A stretch of DNA of 40,941 nucleotides from assembly GCA_900539945.1 (NCBI GenBank), contig UQDV01000023.1:1-40941 (forward strand), in the 5' to 3' direction. Shown in pieces: positions 8,141 to 17,310 of this stretch (its first letter is position 1; the number at the start of each line of letters is the position of its first letter). A model generated the notes under the pieces. The model was given only the letters and a program-made list of their open reading frames with translations. It did not search any database and was not told where the DNA came from. The stretch is from an uncultured Faecalibacterium sp. (lineage in GTDB: Bacteria; Bacillota; Clostridia; Oscillospirales; Ruminococcaceae). Both the position numbers and the translations under genes were made by a program.

Positions 8141-8167
8141 GCCCGCACCCTTGGTGCGGGCTTTTTT
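8141..8167 (+). terminator. Terminator of the Tat lipoprotein cluster
   Basis: GCCCGCACC / GGTGCGGGC-type stem with a short loop, followed by six T residues. Confidence 0.9.
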
Positions 8168-8226
8168 GACCCTTTTATTGGGCAGTTCGCCGCAAAGCAC
8201 CTATCGTTTTTTAGTGATTTTGTGTC

Positions 8227-8255
8227 TTGTGCACAGTTCCGTTTTCCGGTACAAT
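8227..8255 (+). promoter_or_regulatory. Promoter of the phosphoribosyltransferase gene
   Basis: TTGTGC (8227-8232) and TACAAT (8250-8255) with a 17-nt spacer. In the 100-nt leader, an inverted repeat of the form GCGCaGCGGCA ... TGCCGCcGCGC (about 8279-8311) could form a hairpin upstream of the ribosome site. Confidence 0.65.
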
Positions 8256-8361
8256 AAAAGAACAAGCAACGGACAAAGCGCAGCGGCAGAGCCACTTGCC
8301 GCCGCGCTGTTATATTTTGCGGCGGGTACGCCCGCCCGGCTGAAAAGGAGTGCTGTCTGTT

Positions 8362-8997
8362 ATGATCAACATGGTCAAGCTGCCCACCAAGAAAAGCGAC
8401 CTGTTCCTGCGCGTTGCCAAGGGACATTTTGCCACCAGCCACAGCCACATCAACTATTACATCGACGTCACCACCCAGAAGTCCCGCCTGTCGGAGGCCA
8501 AGGCCGTGGCCAAGGAGCTGGTGAGTGCCTACCAGCACAGCACCATCGTGGACACCGTGCTCTGTCTGGACGGCACCCAGGTCATCGGCACCTGTCTGGC
8601 CAATGAGCTGACCAAGGACGGCTTTGCCAACATGAACGCCCACCAGACCATCTATGTCATCACCCCGGAGTACACCACCGGCAGCCAGATCATCCTGCGC
8701 GACAATCTGGCCCCCATGGTCAAGGGCAAGCATGTGCTCATCCTGGCCGCTTCCATCACCACCGGCTACACCGTGCAGGCTGCTGTGGAGGCCGTGAACT
8801 ACTACGGCGGCATGGTGGCCGGGCTTTCGGCTATTTTTGCCACCACCCACGAGTGCATGGGCTACCCGGTCACCTCCATCTTCGACCCCGCCAGCCTGCC
8901 GGACTACGCCAGCTTCGACAGCCGTGACTGCCCCCTGTGCAAAGCAGGCCAGCACATCGACGCCCTGGTCAACAGCTTCGGCTACTCGGCCCTGTAA
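8362..8997 (+). CDS. Phosphoribosyltransferase-like protein with an altered PRPP loop
   Basis: A 211-aa protein with the type I phosphoribosyltransferase fold pattern (orotate PRTase-like). The PRPP-binding region reads HVLILAASITTGYT; canonical enzymes carry two acidic residues where this has AA, while the TTGxT part is kept. Upstream, LCLDGTQVIG resembles the PPi-loop region. The C-terminus has a CPLC motif and ends with ALVNSFGYSAL. The start at 8362 is chosen because the AAAGGAG ribosome site overlaps an upstream GTG. It could use a different substrate or be regulatory. The fold is likely; activity is uncertain. Confidence 0.78.
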   Translation: MINMVKLPTKKSDLFLRVAKGHFATSHSHINYYIDVTTQKSRLSEAKAVAKELVSAYQHSTIVDTVLCLDGTQVIGTCLANELTKDGFANMNAHQTIYVITPEYTTGSQIILRDNLAPMVKGKHVLILAASITTGYTVQAAVEAVNYYGGMVAGLSAIFATTHECMGYPVTSIFDPASLPDYASFDSRDCPLCKAGQHIDALVNSFGYSAL

Positions 8998-9015
8998 GGA
9001 GACCCCCAATACAAA

Positions 9016-9047
9016 AGCGTCTGCAGAAGCCTCTGCAGACGCTTTTT
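9016..9047. terminator. Bidirectional terminator between the PRTase and MATE genes
   Basis: A perfect 12-bp stem AGCGTCTGCAGA / TCTGCAGACGCT with a 4-nt loop, T-rich on the plus side and AAAA-preceded for the minus side. It separates two convergent genes. Confidence 0.9.
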
Positions 9048-9066
9048 GTTTGCCCGGGGCACCGGG

Positions 9067-10440
9067 TCATTGTTTTTTGGGGAACACAAAGGGATTGCAG
9101 CGGTATACCGCCACCAGATACAGGGCCATAAAGCACCAGATCACCGGCTCGCAGAGGATCACCGCATTGTAGGCAAAGCGGGGGATGAACACCAGCACGA
9201 ACACCACCTTGCCCAGGAACTCGATGACACTGGAAAACAGCGGCAGCACCTTTTCGCCCAGGCTCTGCAGGGCATAGCGGGTGGACAGCAGCACCCCCAG
9301 CACCGCATAGAAGGGGGAAGTCCAGCGCAGATAGCGTGCGCCGTTTTCCAGCACGAGGGCCTCCGACGAGCCGGACACCATGCGCACCAGCCACTCGGCG
9401 CTCACCTGCATCAGCAGCACCGTCACCACCATGACCACCAGCGAATACAGGTAGATCTCCCGCATGCCCTTGCGGATGCGCTCCGGCTGGCCTGCGCCGT
9501 AATTCTGGGAAACGAAGGTGGACGCCGCATTCGCCATGGCGATGAGCGGCATATCCGTGAAGGCAAACAGCTTGCGGGCCGCCGTGTGTCCGGCGATGGT
9601 CAGGGTGCCCAGCCCGTTGATGCCGTACTGCAAGATCACCGAACCGGCAGACACGATGCTGCTCATCAGGCCCATGGAGATGCTCTGGCTGAACAGGTCC
9701 CAGTACAGCTTGCGGCCCACGTCCAGATGCTTCCGGCCCGGGATGAGGATGCGCACCCGCGCCATGACATAGAGGATGCACAGCACCACTGACACGCCCT
9801 GTGCGATCACGGTAGCCACAGCGGCACCGGCCACGCCCAGGCCCATCCCGGCAATGAACCACAGGTCCAGCACCACGTTCAGCGCCGAGCTGAGCAGCAG
9901 GAACACCAGCGGCATCACACTGTTGCCGATGGCCCGCAGCAGGCCCGCGCACAGGTTGTAAGCGAACATGACGATGACACCCAGATCAATGATGATGATG
10001 TAGCGGTAGGCATCTTCCAGAATTTCGGCGGGGGTGTCCAGCAGCTCCAGCAGAGGCCGCAGGCCGAAAAAGCCTGCCATGGTGATGGTCAGCGACGCCG
10101 CCAGTCCGATGACCAGCGACCCGGCCACCGTGCGCTTGAGCAGGTCCTCGTCCTGAGCGCCGTAGGCGCGCGCTGCCACGATGGCAAGGCCGTTGCCGAT
10201 GCCAAGGCCGAAGCCCACCAGAAGCTCGTAGATGGCTCCGCAGGAGCCAATGGCAGCAAGGGCGGTGTCGCCCAGCACGTTGCCCACGATCATGGTGTCC
10301 ACGGTGTTGTACAGCTGCTGGAACAGGTTGGAAATGAGAATGGGCAGCATGAACAGCACCAGACTCCTGAAGATGGGGCCGTGCATCAGGTCTACATTCA
10401 TCTGGAAGAGGTTCTTCTTCCGGGACTGGGTCTGGGTCAT
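9067..10440 (-). CDS. MATE family efflux transporter
   Basis: A 457-aa integral membrane protein with the usual MATE length and about twelve hydrophobic segments in two halves. The N-terminal half contains QQLYNTVDTMIVGNVLG, the typical first-repeat signature, and VGFGLGIGNG. MATE proteins export cationic drugs or metabolites using a sodium or proton gradient. The substrate cannot be read from sequence. The start at 10440 follows GGAGG. A 38-nt hairpin (10468-10506) lies immediately upstream of the ribosome site region. Confidence 0.93.
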   Translation of the reverse strand: MTQTQSRKKNLFQMNVDLMHGPIFRSLVLFMLPILISNLFQQLYNTVDTMIVGNVLGDTALAAIGSCGAIYELLVGFGLGIGNGLAIVAARAYGAQDEDLLKRTVAGSLVIGLAASLTITMAGFFGLRPLLELLDTPAEILEDAYRYIIIIDLGVIVMFAYNLCAGLLRAIGNSVMPLVFLLLSSALNVVLDLWFIAGMGLGVAGAAVATVIAQGVSVVLCILYVMARVRILIPGRKHLDVGRKLYWDLFSQSISMGLMSSIVSAGSVILQYGINGLGTLTIAGHTAARKLFAFTDMPLIAMANAASTFVSQNYGAGQPERIRKGMREIYLYSLVVMVVTVLLMQVSAEWLVRMVSGSSEALVLENGARYLRWTSPFYAVLGVLLSTRYALQSLGEKVLPLFSSVIEFLGKVVFVLVFIPRFAYNAVILCEPVIWCFMALYLVAVYRCNPFVFPKKQ

Positions 10441-10467
10441 AGGGTTCCTCCAACTTTATTTTTACCG

Positions 10468-10506
10468 CAAAACAAGGGGCCGCCCGGAAAGCAGTCCCTT
10501 GTTTTG
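10468..10506. repeat. Inverted repeat upstream of the MATE gene
   Basis: CAAAACAAGGG (10468-10478) is repeated inverted at 10496-10506, an 11-bp perfect stem with a GC-rich loop of 17 nt. It sits within the MATE leader on the minus strand. It may be a terminator remnant or a 5' UTR control hairpin; no clear T tract follows on either strand. Confidence 0.5.
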
Positions 10507-10566
10507 TCGTTTTATGCAGTTGCTTTTTACGAAGAAGCTGCCCGCGGCGGCCCCTCTCGTGAAAAG

Positions 10567-10600
10567 GCAGTCAGAGCGGCCCGCAGGCCGCTCTGACTGC
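10567..10600 (-). terminator. Terminator of the histidine operon
   Basis: A perfect 15-bp stem (10567-10581 with 10586-10600) around a 4-nt loop, followed on the minus strand by CCTTTTC. It lies about 70 nt past the last gene of the operon. Confidence 0.85.
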
Positions 10601-10667
10601 AAAATCAAAAACATTTTTCCGCTGAAAATTGCCAGAGCGCAAGCGGCGGCAATTCCAATCGTGCTCT

Positions 10668-11492
10668 TTACAGCTCCTGGGTCTCAAAGCCGTGGCCGGT
10701 GAGCACCTCCACGCTGGTAAAGCCTGCGGCCTTGATGGCGGCAGCGGCCTCGTCAAAGCCGTAGGTCAGGCTGGCAATGTCGTGGGAATCGGAGGTGATG
10801 ATCACCTTGCCGCCCATCTTCTGCCACTCACCCAGCAGCCAGGGGCCAGGGTAGAAGTCCTTGCGGTAGCCGCGGTAAACGCCGCCGGTGCTCACTTCCA
10901 GCAGGCAGTCGTTGTCCTTTGCGGCCTGCAGGGCCTTGAGAGCAGCGGCCTTGTAGCGGGGCGACTCCTCGTCGAAGAACTCACCCTTGGCGTTCAGCTT
11001 CTTGATCAGGTCGATGTGGGCCAGAATATCCGGCTTGAGGGCGGCCACCTTTTCCACCTCGGCAAAGTAGGCTTCCACAGCGGCCAGCGGGTCGGCGTCG
11101 AAGTCGTCGTTGATGCAGTCCCACAGGTCCTGCGGGCGGAAGTCGATCTCGTAATACTTGCCGGTGTTCTTGCCGTACAGGTGGTGTGCGCTGCCGATCC
11201 AGTAATCGTAGCCGGTGCGCTTGTCCTCGCTGAGGATGTCCCACTCGATGCCGCACAGGATGTCCACCTTGCCCTTGTACTCGGCCTTGAGCTTGGCGAT
11301 GGTGGCCTTGTACTGGGCGGTGCGGCTGGGGCTCATGCAGTATTCGCGGTCGCGCTGGGTGTAGCTATGGCCGGTGAAGCCCAGCGTGGTCAGGCCCTGC
11401 GCGCACGCAGCGCTTGCCATATCCTGCAAGGTATTTTTGCCATCGCACATGGTGGAGTGGCAATGGACACTGGACTTCTTATAATCTGCCAT
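10668..11492 (-). CDS. hisK: PHP-type histidinol-phosphatase
   Basis: A 274-aa cytoplasmic hydrolase that would convert histidinol phosphate to histidinol. It has PHP-domain metal ligands: VHCHSTMCDG at the N-terminus, FTGHS, GIEWD, DILAHID and a late SDSHD motif. The start at 11492 (MADYKKSSVHCH) places the first motif at the usual position. As the last gene of the operon it fills the phosphatase step, since the window's HisB is only the dehydratase. The gap to the upstream gene is 7 nt. Firmicute PHP phosphatases of this step are named HisK or HisJ. Confidence 0.88.
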   Translation of the reverse strand: MADYKKSSVHCHSTMCDGKNTLQDMASAACAQGLTTLGFTGHSYTQRDREYCMSPSRTAQYKATIAKLKAEYKGKVDILCGIEWDILSEDKRTGYDYWIGSAHHLYGKNTGKYYEIDFRPQDLWDCINDDFDADPLAAVEAYFAEVEKVAALKPDILAHIDLIKKLNAKGEFFDEESPRYKAAALKALQAAKDNDCLLEVSTGGVYRGYRKDFYPGPWLLGEWQKMGGKVIITSDSHDIASLTYGFDEAAAAIKAAGFTSVEVLTGHGFETQEL

Positions 11493-11499
11493 AATTGCT

Positions 11500-12135
11500 T
11501 CACTGCATCCTTTCCTGCTTGACCTTATGGTCAATGACGTGTCGTTTTTCCAGTTCACGGGTCACGTCCTCCACCGTGATGCCGGCGCTGACCATCAGCA
11601 CCAGAACATGGTAGGCCAGATCACTGATCTCGTAAACGGTTTCTTCCTTGTCCTCTTTTTCGCCTGCAATGATGACCTCGGTGCACTCTTCGCCCACCTT
11701 TTTCAGGATCTTCTCCTTGCCCTTTTCAAACAGGTAGGTGGTGTAGCTGCCCTCTTTGGGGGAATCCTTGCGGCCTTTGATCAGTTCATACAGGCCCTGC
11801 CAGCTGAACTGTTTCAGCTCCGGGGAGACGTATACTTCGTTGAAGAAACAGCTCTCGGCCCCGGTGTGGCAGGCCGGGCCGGACTTGACCACTTCCACCA
11901 CCAGTGCGTCCTTGTCGCAGTCGGCAGTGATGGACACCACCCGCTGCACGCTGCCGCTGGTCTCGCCCTTGCGCCAGATCTCCTGACGGCTGCGGCTCCA
12001 GAACACGGTGCGACCTTCGGCAATGGTGAGGGCCAGCGTCTCGGCGTTCATGTACGCGAGGGTGAGCACCTCTTTGGTGTAGTGATCCTGCACGATGGCA
12101 GGGATCAGGCCCTTTTCGTCAAATTTCAGTTCCAT
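11500..12135 (-). CDS. hisIE: Bifunctional phosphoribosyl-AMP cyclohydrolase / phosphoribosyl-ATP pyrophosphatase
   Basis: A 211-aa fusion catalysing steps 2 and 3 of histidine synthesis. The HisI domain (about residues 1-110) carries [15 protein letters not shown] and the metal-site motifs DCDKDA and GPACHTG. The HisE domain (about 115-205) shows [23 protein letters not shown] and the [10 protein letters not shown] helix. The start at 12135 is selected over an upstream in-frame ATG because GGAGGGAGAAACGACC precedes it. HisIE fusions are common. A 79-nt gap separates it from hisF. Confidence 0.95.
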   Translation of the reverse strand: MELKFDEKGLIPAIVQDHYTKEVLTLAYMNAETLALTIAEGRTVFWSRSRQEIWRKGETSGSVQRVVSITADCDKDALVVEVVKSGPACHTGAESCFFNEVYVSPELKQFSWQGLYELIKGRKDSPKEGSYTTYLFEKGKEKILKKVGEECTEVIIAGEKEDKEETVYEISDLAYHVLVLMVSAGITVEDVTRELEKRHVIDHKVKQERMQ

Positions 12136-12214
12136 GGTCGTTTCTCCCTCCCCGGATGGGGATAGCTCTAGTTTAGCGTATTCGGCTTGCAAACGCAAGG
12201 GGTACGGCGTATTT

Positions 12215-12970
12215 TTACAGGCGCATTTCCACGCCATTCTCCGCCAGATATTCCTTCAGGTCCCGGATGGTCAGCAGCTTCTGGTGGAAGATGCCGGCCG
12301 CAAGGCCCGCGTCGATGCCCTTGTGGTGGAACAGCTCCAGAAAATCCTCTTTTTTTCCGGCACCGCCGCTGGCGATGATGGGCACGTCTACGCGGGCCGC
12401 CACGGCGTCCAGCATTTCCAGATCAAAGCCATTGCGCACGCCGTCGGTGTCGATGCTGTTCAGGCAGATCTCCCCGGCACCGTGGTCCACGCACCAGCGG
12501 ATCCAGTCCAGCGCATCCCGGCCGGTGTCCTCGCGGCCGCCCTTGGCGAATACCCGGAACTGGCCGTTCACCCGTTTGACATCCGCCGAGAGCACCACGC
12601 ACTGGTTGCCGTAGCGCCGGGCTGCCGCCGGGATCAGGTCGGGGTCGCGCAGGGCACCGGAGTTGACGCTGACCTTGTCGGCACCGCATTTCAGCACCCG
12701 GTCAAAGTCCTCCAGCGTGTTGATGCCGCCGCCCACGGTGAGCGGGATGAATACCTCGCTGGCCACCCGGGTGAGGATGTCGGTGAAGAGGGCGCGGCCC
12801 TCAAAGCTGGCGGTGATGTCGTAGAACACCAGCTCGTCGGCCCCGGCCGCATTGTACATCCGGGCCATCTCCACGGGATCGGCCACATCCCGGATGCCCT
12901 CAAAGTTCGTGCCCTTGACCACGCGCCCGCTGCGCACGTCCAGGCAGGGGATGATGCGTTTTGTGATCAT
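12215..12970 (-). CDS. hisF: Imidazole glycerol phosphate synthase cyclase subunit HisF
   Basis: A 251-aa TIM-barrel subunit that, with HisH, makes imidazole glycerol phosphate and [25 protein letters not shown] is the classic HisF N-terminus with the catalytic aspartate. Phosphate-binding motifs VGGGI and IASGGAG and the second catalytic aspartate (NSIDTDG) are intact. The start at 12970 follows GGAGGGG. Its stop lies 79 nt before hisIE. Length is normal. Confidence 0.97.
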   Translation of the reverse strand: MITKRIIPCLDVRSGRVVKGTNFEGIRDVADPVEMARMYNAAGADELVFYDITASFEGRALFTDILTRVASEVFIPLTVGGGINTLEDFDRVLKCGADKVSVNSGALRDPDLIPAAARRYGNQCVVLSADVKRVNGQFRVFAKGGREDTGRDALDWIRWCVDHGAGEICLNSIDTDGVRNGFDLEMLDAVAARVDVPIIASGGAGKKEDFLELFHHKGIDAGLAAGIFHQKLLTIRDLKEYLAENGVEMRL

Positions 12971-12987
12971 ATCGGTTTCCCCTCCGT

Positions 12988-13707
12988 TCAATCCTGTACC
13001 AGTTGTACGCAGCGTTCAAGGTCCAGTGCGCCGGTGTACAGGCTCTTGCCCAGAATCGCGGCTGCGGTGCCCATCTCTTTCAGTTCCAGCAGCTCCGCCT
13101 CGGACGAGATGCCGCCGCTGGCCGTAAAGGCCACGCCGGGCACCTCTGCTGCCAGCTGGCGGTACAGGGCCAGATTGGTGCCCTGCATGGCACCGTCGCA
13201 GGCGATATCGGTGTAGATGATGGCGGTGCACCCGGCGTCTGCCAGCCGCCTGCAGAAGTCCACGCCCGGCTCGGCGCTGACCTCTTTCCAGCCGTGGATG
13301 GCCACATAGCCGTCCTTGGCATCCACGCCCACGGCGATCCCGTCGCCGTATTTTTGCAGCATCCGGGCGGTGAACGCAAAGTCCGTCACCGCCACACTGC
13401 CCAGGATGCAGCGCCCCACGCCGAGGGAAAGATAGTTTTCAATGCGCTCCTCGGTGCGGATGCCGCCGCCAACCTCGATGTACAGACCGCCCTGTTTGGC
13501 CAGTGCGGCAATGGTGTCGTAGTTGGAAAGGGTGCCGTCCTTCGCGCCGTCCAGGTCGACAACGTGGAGGTTCTTTGCGCCTGCGGTCAAGAACTGCCGT
13601 GCCTGGGCACAGGGATCCTCGCCGTATACGGTCATGCGGCTGTAGTCGCCCTGGGTCAGGCGCACCACCTTGCCGCCGCGCAGATCAATGGCTGGAAACA
13701 GTTGCAT
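12988..13707 (-). CDS. hisA: Phosphoribosylformimino-AICAR-P isomerase HisA
   Basis: A 239-aa TIM-barrel isomerase. LFPAIDLRGGKVVRLTQGDY is the typical HisA opening with the catalytic aspartate; VGGGIR and IYTDIACDGAMQGTN match the phosphate site and second aspartate; TASGGISS follows. Two adjacent ATG codons are possible starts (13710 and 13707); the second has the better distance from AAGGAGA. It lies between hisH (10-nt gap) and hisF (17-nt gap). Confidence 0.96.
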   Translation of the reverse strand: MQLFPAIDLRGGKVVRLTQGDYSRMTVYGEDPCAQARQFLTAGAKNLHVVDLDGAKDGTLSNYDTIAALAKQGGLYIEVGGGIRTEERIENYLSLGVGRCILGSVAVTDFAFTARMLQKYGDGIAVGVDAKDGYVAIHGWKEVSAEPGVDFCRRLADAGCTAIIYTDIACDGAMQGTNLALYRQLAAEVPGVAFTASGGISSEAELLELKEMGTAAAILGKSLYTGALDLERCVQLVQD

Positions 13708-13717
13708 CATATTCTCC

Positions 13718-14326
13718 TTACAACTCCGCAAACGCTTTCAGGATGCGCAGGCCGGTGTCGCCGCTCTTTTCCGGGTGGAACTGGGTGCCGTACACCTTGC
13801 CCGCCCGTACCGCGCCGGTGACCGGGATGGAATACTCGCTGGTCGCCAGTGTACTCTCGGTACAGTTCTTGCCGTAATAGCTGTGGACGTAATATACATA
13901 CTCGCCCTCGCGGATATACTGGAACAGCGGGTCGTCTTTCACGATGTGCAGTGCGTTCCAGCCGATCTGCGGCACCTTCAGGCTCTTGTCCGTCAGGTCC
14001 GGCTCCAGCGGGCACACCTCGCCCTGGATAAATCCCAGGCCCGCGTGTTCGCCGTACTCATAGCTTTTTTCAAACAGCAGCTGCATGCCCAGGCAGATGC
14101 CCAGCAGCGGCTTTTTTTCCGCCTCGGCCCGGATGACCGGCACAAGGCCGGTGGCCACCAGCTTGTCCATGGCGTCGCCAAAGGCACCCACGCCGGGCAG
14201 GATGAGCCGGTCGGCTTTGCGGATGGTATCGGGGTCGGCGGTGACCACCGTGTCCTGCCCCAGCTGTGCAAGGCTGGATTTCAGGCTGAACAGGTTGCCC
14301 ACGCCGTAATCCATGATCGCGATCAT
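13718..14326 (-). CDS. hisH: Imidazole glycerol phosphate synthase glutaminase subunit HisH
   Basis: A 202-aa class I glutamine amidotransferase that supplies ammonia to HisF. The nucleophile elbow GICLGMQLLFE holds the catalytic cysteine; the late FHPEKSG motif holds the histidine and glutamate of the triad; MDYGVGNLFSL is the typical N-terminus. The start overlaps the hisB stop in an ATGA, indicating translational coupling. Length normal. Confidence 0.97.
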   Translation of the reverse strand: MIAIMDYGVGNLFSLKSSLAQLGQDTVVTADPDTIRKADRLILPGVGAFGDAMDKLVATGLVPVIRAEAEKKPLLGICLGMQLLFEKSYEYGEHAGLGFIQGEVCPLEPDLTDKSLKVPQIGWNALHIVKDDPLFQYIREGEYVYYVHSYYGKNCTESTLATSEYSIPVTGAVRAGKVYGTQFHPEKSGDTGLRILKAFAEL

Positions 14327-14919
14327 ACCAGCAGTCCTTTCGTGGAGGGGATCTCGTCCTTGTGGGCTTCGTCGATCTTCACCGCCGCACCCAGCGCATG
14401 TCCGGCCCCCTTGAAGCAGGCTTCGAGGATGTGGTGAGTATTTTCGCCCGCAAATTGTACAAAGTGGACGGTGGCGGGCACGCTGCGGGCAAAGCCCAGC
14501 CAGAATTCCTTGGCGCACTCCACGTCAAAATCGCCCACCTTCTCGGTGGTGCAGTGGATGTCCCAGTTCAGGGTGCAGCGGCCGGACAGGTCCACCGCGC
14601 ACAGGATCAGCGCTTCGTCCATGGGCAGGTGGAAGCTGCCGTAGCGCTGGATGCCGCGCATATCGCCCAGCGCCCGGGCAAACGCCTGCCCCAGCGCGAT
14701 GCCCACATCCTCGGTGGTGTGGTGGTAGTCCACCTCCACGTCCCCGTGGCAGGTGAGCACCAGATCGAACCGGCCGTGCCGGGCAAACAGCTCCAGCATG
14801 TGGTTCAGGAAGCCGCACCCCGTGTCGATCTCGTAACGGCCGGAGCCGTCCAGATCCAGCGTCAGGTCGATCTGGGTCTCATTGGTGTTGCGTTCCAGAG
14901 AGATCATCCGGTTTTCCAT
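14323..14919 (-). CDS. hisB: Imidazoleglycerol-phosphate dehydratase HisB
   Basis: A 198-aa monofunctional dehydratase. The metal-binding motifs GFLNHMLELFARH, DYHHTTEDVG and THHILEACFKG are intact. It lacks the N-terminal phosphatase domain found in enterobacterial HisB, consistent with the PHP phosphatase at the operon's end. The start at 14919 follows GGAGGA 7 nt upstream; an internal ATG at 14907 is less likely. It is separated from hisC by 3 nt and overlaps hisH by 4 nt. Confidence 0.97.
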   Translation of the reverse strand: MENRMISLERNTNETQIDLTLDLDGSGRYEIDTGCGFLNHMLELFARHGRFDLVLTCHGDVEVDYHHTTEDVGIALGQAFARALGDMRGIQRYGSFHLPMDEALILCAVDLSGRCTLNWDIHCTTEKVGDFDVECAKEFWLGFARSVPATVHFVQFAGENTHHILEACFKGAGHALGAAVKIDEAHKDEIPSTKGLLV

Positions 14920-14922
14920 GGT

Positions 14923-15984
14923 TCATTCCTCCAGAATTTTGTCCAGTGTTTCCACAAGGGCCTGCATCTGCTCCGGCGTGCCGATGGTGATGCGCAGCCA
15001 GTTGGCGATGCGGGGTGCGTCAAAATGCCGCACCAGAATGCCGTTTTTCTTCAACTCTTTGTATAGCGTTCCTCCGTCTCTCCGGTCCGTACTCGCAAAC
15101 AGGAAGTTGGACCGGCTGTCCAGCACTGCAAAGCCGCGGGCTTCCAGCTGCTGCTTCGTCCAGCTGCGGGTGTCCACGATGGCGGCACGGGTGCGGTCAA
15201 AGTAGGCCGTATCTTCCAGCGCGGCCTGCCCGGCCTTCAGGGTCAGGCGGTTGATGTTGTAGGGGTTCAGGCTGAACTTCACCCGGTTCAGGTCGGCGAT
15301 GAGTTTTGCATTACCCATGGCCAGCCCCAGCCGGGCACCGGCCAGCTGGCGGGACTTGGAGAAGGTCTGCACCACCAGCAGGTTCTCGTACCGGTCGATG
15401 AGGGGCACGCAGCTCTCGCCGCCAAAGTCCACATAGGCCTCGTCCACGATGACCACGTTGTCGGGGTTGGCCTGCAGGATGCCCTCGATGGCGCTGCGCG
15501 GCAGGGCAAGGCCGGTGGGGGCGTTGGGGTTGGCGATGACGATGGTCTGGTGCAGGCCGTAGTAGTCCTTCGGGTCCAGCGTGAAATCATCCTTCAGCGG
15601 GATGATGTGGCTGGGGATGTGCAGCAGCCCGCACCACACGCCGTAGCAGCCATAGGTGATGTCGGCATAGGCCAGCGGGTGCTGTTCGTCGCAGAAGGCC
15701 CGCAGCGCAAAGAACAGGTTCTCGTCGCTGCCGTTGCCGGGCATGATCTGATCCGGCTGCAGGCCAAAATGGGCCGCCGCTGCCCGCAGCAGGTCGGCAC
15801 AGGCGGGGTCGGAGTAAAGGCGGAGCTTTTCCACCTCGGCTTCACTCACCGCCGCCACCACCGCCGGGGACGGCAGATAAGGGCTTTCGTTGGTGTTCAG
15901 TTTGATGTACTGCTGGTCCTGCGGCTGTTCGCCCGGCGTATAGGGGGTGACAGCAGACAGGGTGGGGGAAAGAAAACGGCTCAT
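14923..15984 (-). CDS. hisC: Histidinol-phosphate aminotransferase HisC
   Basis: A 353-aa PLP-dependent class I/II aminotransferase that makes histidinol phosphate. The N-terminus keeps KLNTNESPY; PGNGSDENLF lies at the cofactor phosphate region; ANPNAPTG, VDEAYVDFGG and the lysine motif TFSKSRQLAGARLG follow in order. The start at 15984 follows TGAGGA. A 48-nt gap separates it from hisD, the longest gap in the first half of the operon. Length normal. Confidence 0.96.
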   Translation of the reverse strand: MSRFLSPTLSAVTPYTPGEQPQDQQYIKLNTNESPYLPSPAVVAAVSEAEVEKLRLYSDPACADLLRAAAAHFGLQPDQIMPGNGSDENLFFALRAFCDEQHPLAYADITYGCYGVWCGLLHIPSHIIPLKDDFTLDPKDYYGLHQTIVIANPNAPTGLALPRSAIEGILQANPDNVVIVDEAYVDFGGESCVPLIDRYENLLVVQTFSKSRQLAGARLGLAMGNAKLIADLNRVKFSLNPYNINRLTLKAGQAALEDTAYFDRTRAAIVDTRSWTKQQLEARGFAVLDSRSNFLFASTDRRDGGTLYKELKKNGILVRHFDAPRIANWLRITIGTPEQMQALVETLDKILEE

Positions 15985-16032
15985 AATGGTTTCCTCAGGT
16001 CTATTCTGTTATGGCGAACAACCTCGCCTCTT

Positions 16033-17310
16033 TTACTTCTCGTACCGGATGGTCACGCTCTTTGCGTGGGCGTGCAGGCCCTCGCGCTCCGCAAAGTCGG
16101 CAATGCGGGGGGCCACTTCGCCCAGTGCCTCGCGGGTGTAGTAGAGGAAGCTGGACTTCTTGACGAAGTCGTCCACGCCCAGCGGGCTGGAGAAGCGGGC
16201 CGTGCCGCTGGTGGGCAGGGTGTGGTTGGGGCCGGCGAAGTAATCGCCCAGTGCCTCCGGCACGTTGCGGCCCAGGAAGATGCTGCCAGCGTTGCGGATC
16301 TCGTTCAGCACGCCGAAGGGGTCCTCCACGCACACTTCCAGATGCTCCGGGGCGATGATGTTGCAGGCTTCGATGGCCTTGTGCAGGTCGGTGCAGACGA
16401 TGATCTTGCCGTTGTCGTCCACGCTGGCGCGGGCGATGGCGGCGCGGGGCAGCTGAGGGATCTGCACTTCCAGCTCGGCCTGCACGGCCTTGGCGAGGTC
16501 GGCGCTGTCGGTGACCAGCACGGGGCTGGCCAGCTTGTCGTGCTCGGCCTGGCTCAGCAGGTCGGCGGCCACCCAGGCGGGGTTGCAGCCGCCGTCGGCC
16601 AGCACCAGAATCTCGCTGGGGCCTGCGATCATATCAATGCCCACCTTGCCGAACACCTTGCGCTTGGCGGCAGCCACATAGATGTTGCCGGGGCCCACGA
16701 TCTTGTCCACGGCAGGGATGCTCTGGGTGCCGTAGGCCAGCGCCGCCACAGCCTGGGCGCCGCCGGTCTTGAAAATTTTGGTCACGCCTGCCGTGGCGGC
16801 GGCGGCCAGAATGACCGGGTTCACCTTGCCGTCCTTCCCGGCGGGGGTGGTCATGACGATCTCGGCCACGCCTGCCACCTTGGCGGGGATGACGTCCATG
16901 AGCACGGTGGAGGGGTAAGCCGCCGTGCCGCCGGGCACATACACGCCCGCCTTTTCAATGGGGGTGTATTTCTGCCCCAGCACGATGCCGGGCTTGTCGT
17001 TCACCACAAAGTTCTTGTGCACCTGCTGGCGGTGGAAGTTCTCGATGTTGGCCGCCGCCTGCCGCAGGGTCTCAAGGAAATAGGGGTCCATGCCCGCAAA
17101 GGCCTCGTCGATCTCTTCCTGTGTGACCTGCAGGTTTTCAATGACAGCCCCGTCAAATTTCAGGGCGTAGTCCTTCAGGGCCTCGTCGCCCCGGGCACGC
17201 ACATCGGCAATGATGCCGTCCACCACGTCCTCCACGTTCTTCTCGGCGCGGATGTCACGGTTCAGGATCTCTTCGGGCTTCAGCTCGTCGAAGTTGTACA
17301 GCTTGATCAT
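16033..17310 (-). CDS. hisD: Histidinol dehydrogenase HisD
   Basis: A 425-aa zinc enzyme that performs the last two oxidations to histidine. GGTAAYPSTVLM, the GPGNIYVAAAKR loop, IDMIAGPSEILV and SQAEHDKLASP are the expected NAD- and zinc-site motifs; SGTARFSSPLGVDDF lies near the C-terminus. The start overlaps the hisZG stop in an ATGA and follows GGAGGAAGC, so it is translationally coupled to the first gene. Confidence 0.97.
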   Translation of the reverse strand: MIKLYNFDELKPEEILNRDIRAEKNVEDVVDGIIADVRARGDEALKDYALKFDGAVIENLQVTQEEIDEAFAGMDPYFLETLRQAAANIENFHRQQVHKNFVVNDKPGIVLGQKYTPIEKAGVYVPGGTAAYPSTVLMDVIPAKVAGVAEIVMTTPAGKDGKVNPVILAAAATAGVTKIFKTGGAQAVAALAYGTQSIPAVDKIVGPGNIYVAAAKRKVFGKVGIDMIAGPSEILVLADGGCNPAWVAADLLSQAEHDKLASPVLVTDSADLAKAVQAELEVQIPQLPRAAIARASVDDNGKIIVCTDLHKAIEACNIIAPEHLEVCVEDPFGVLNEIRNAGSIFLGRNVPEALGDYFAGPNHTLPTSGTARFSSPLGVDDFVKKSSFLYYTREALGEVAPRIADFAEREGLHAHAKSVTIRYEK

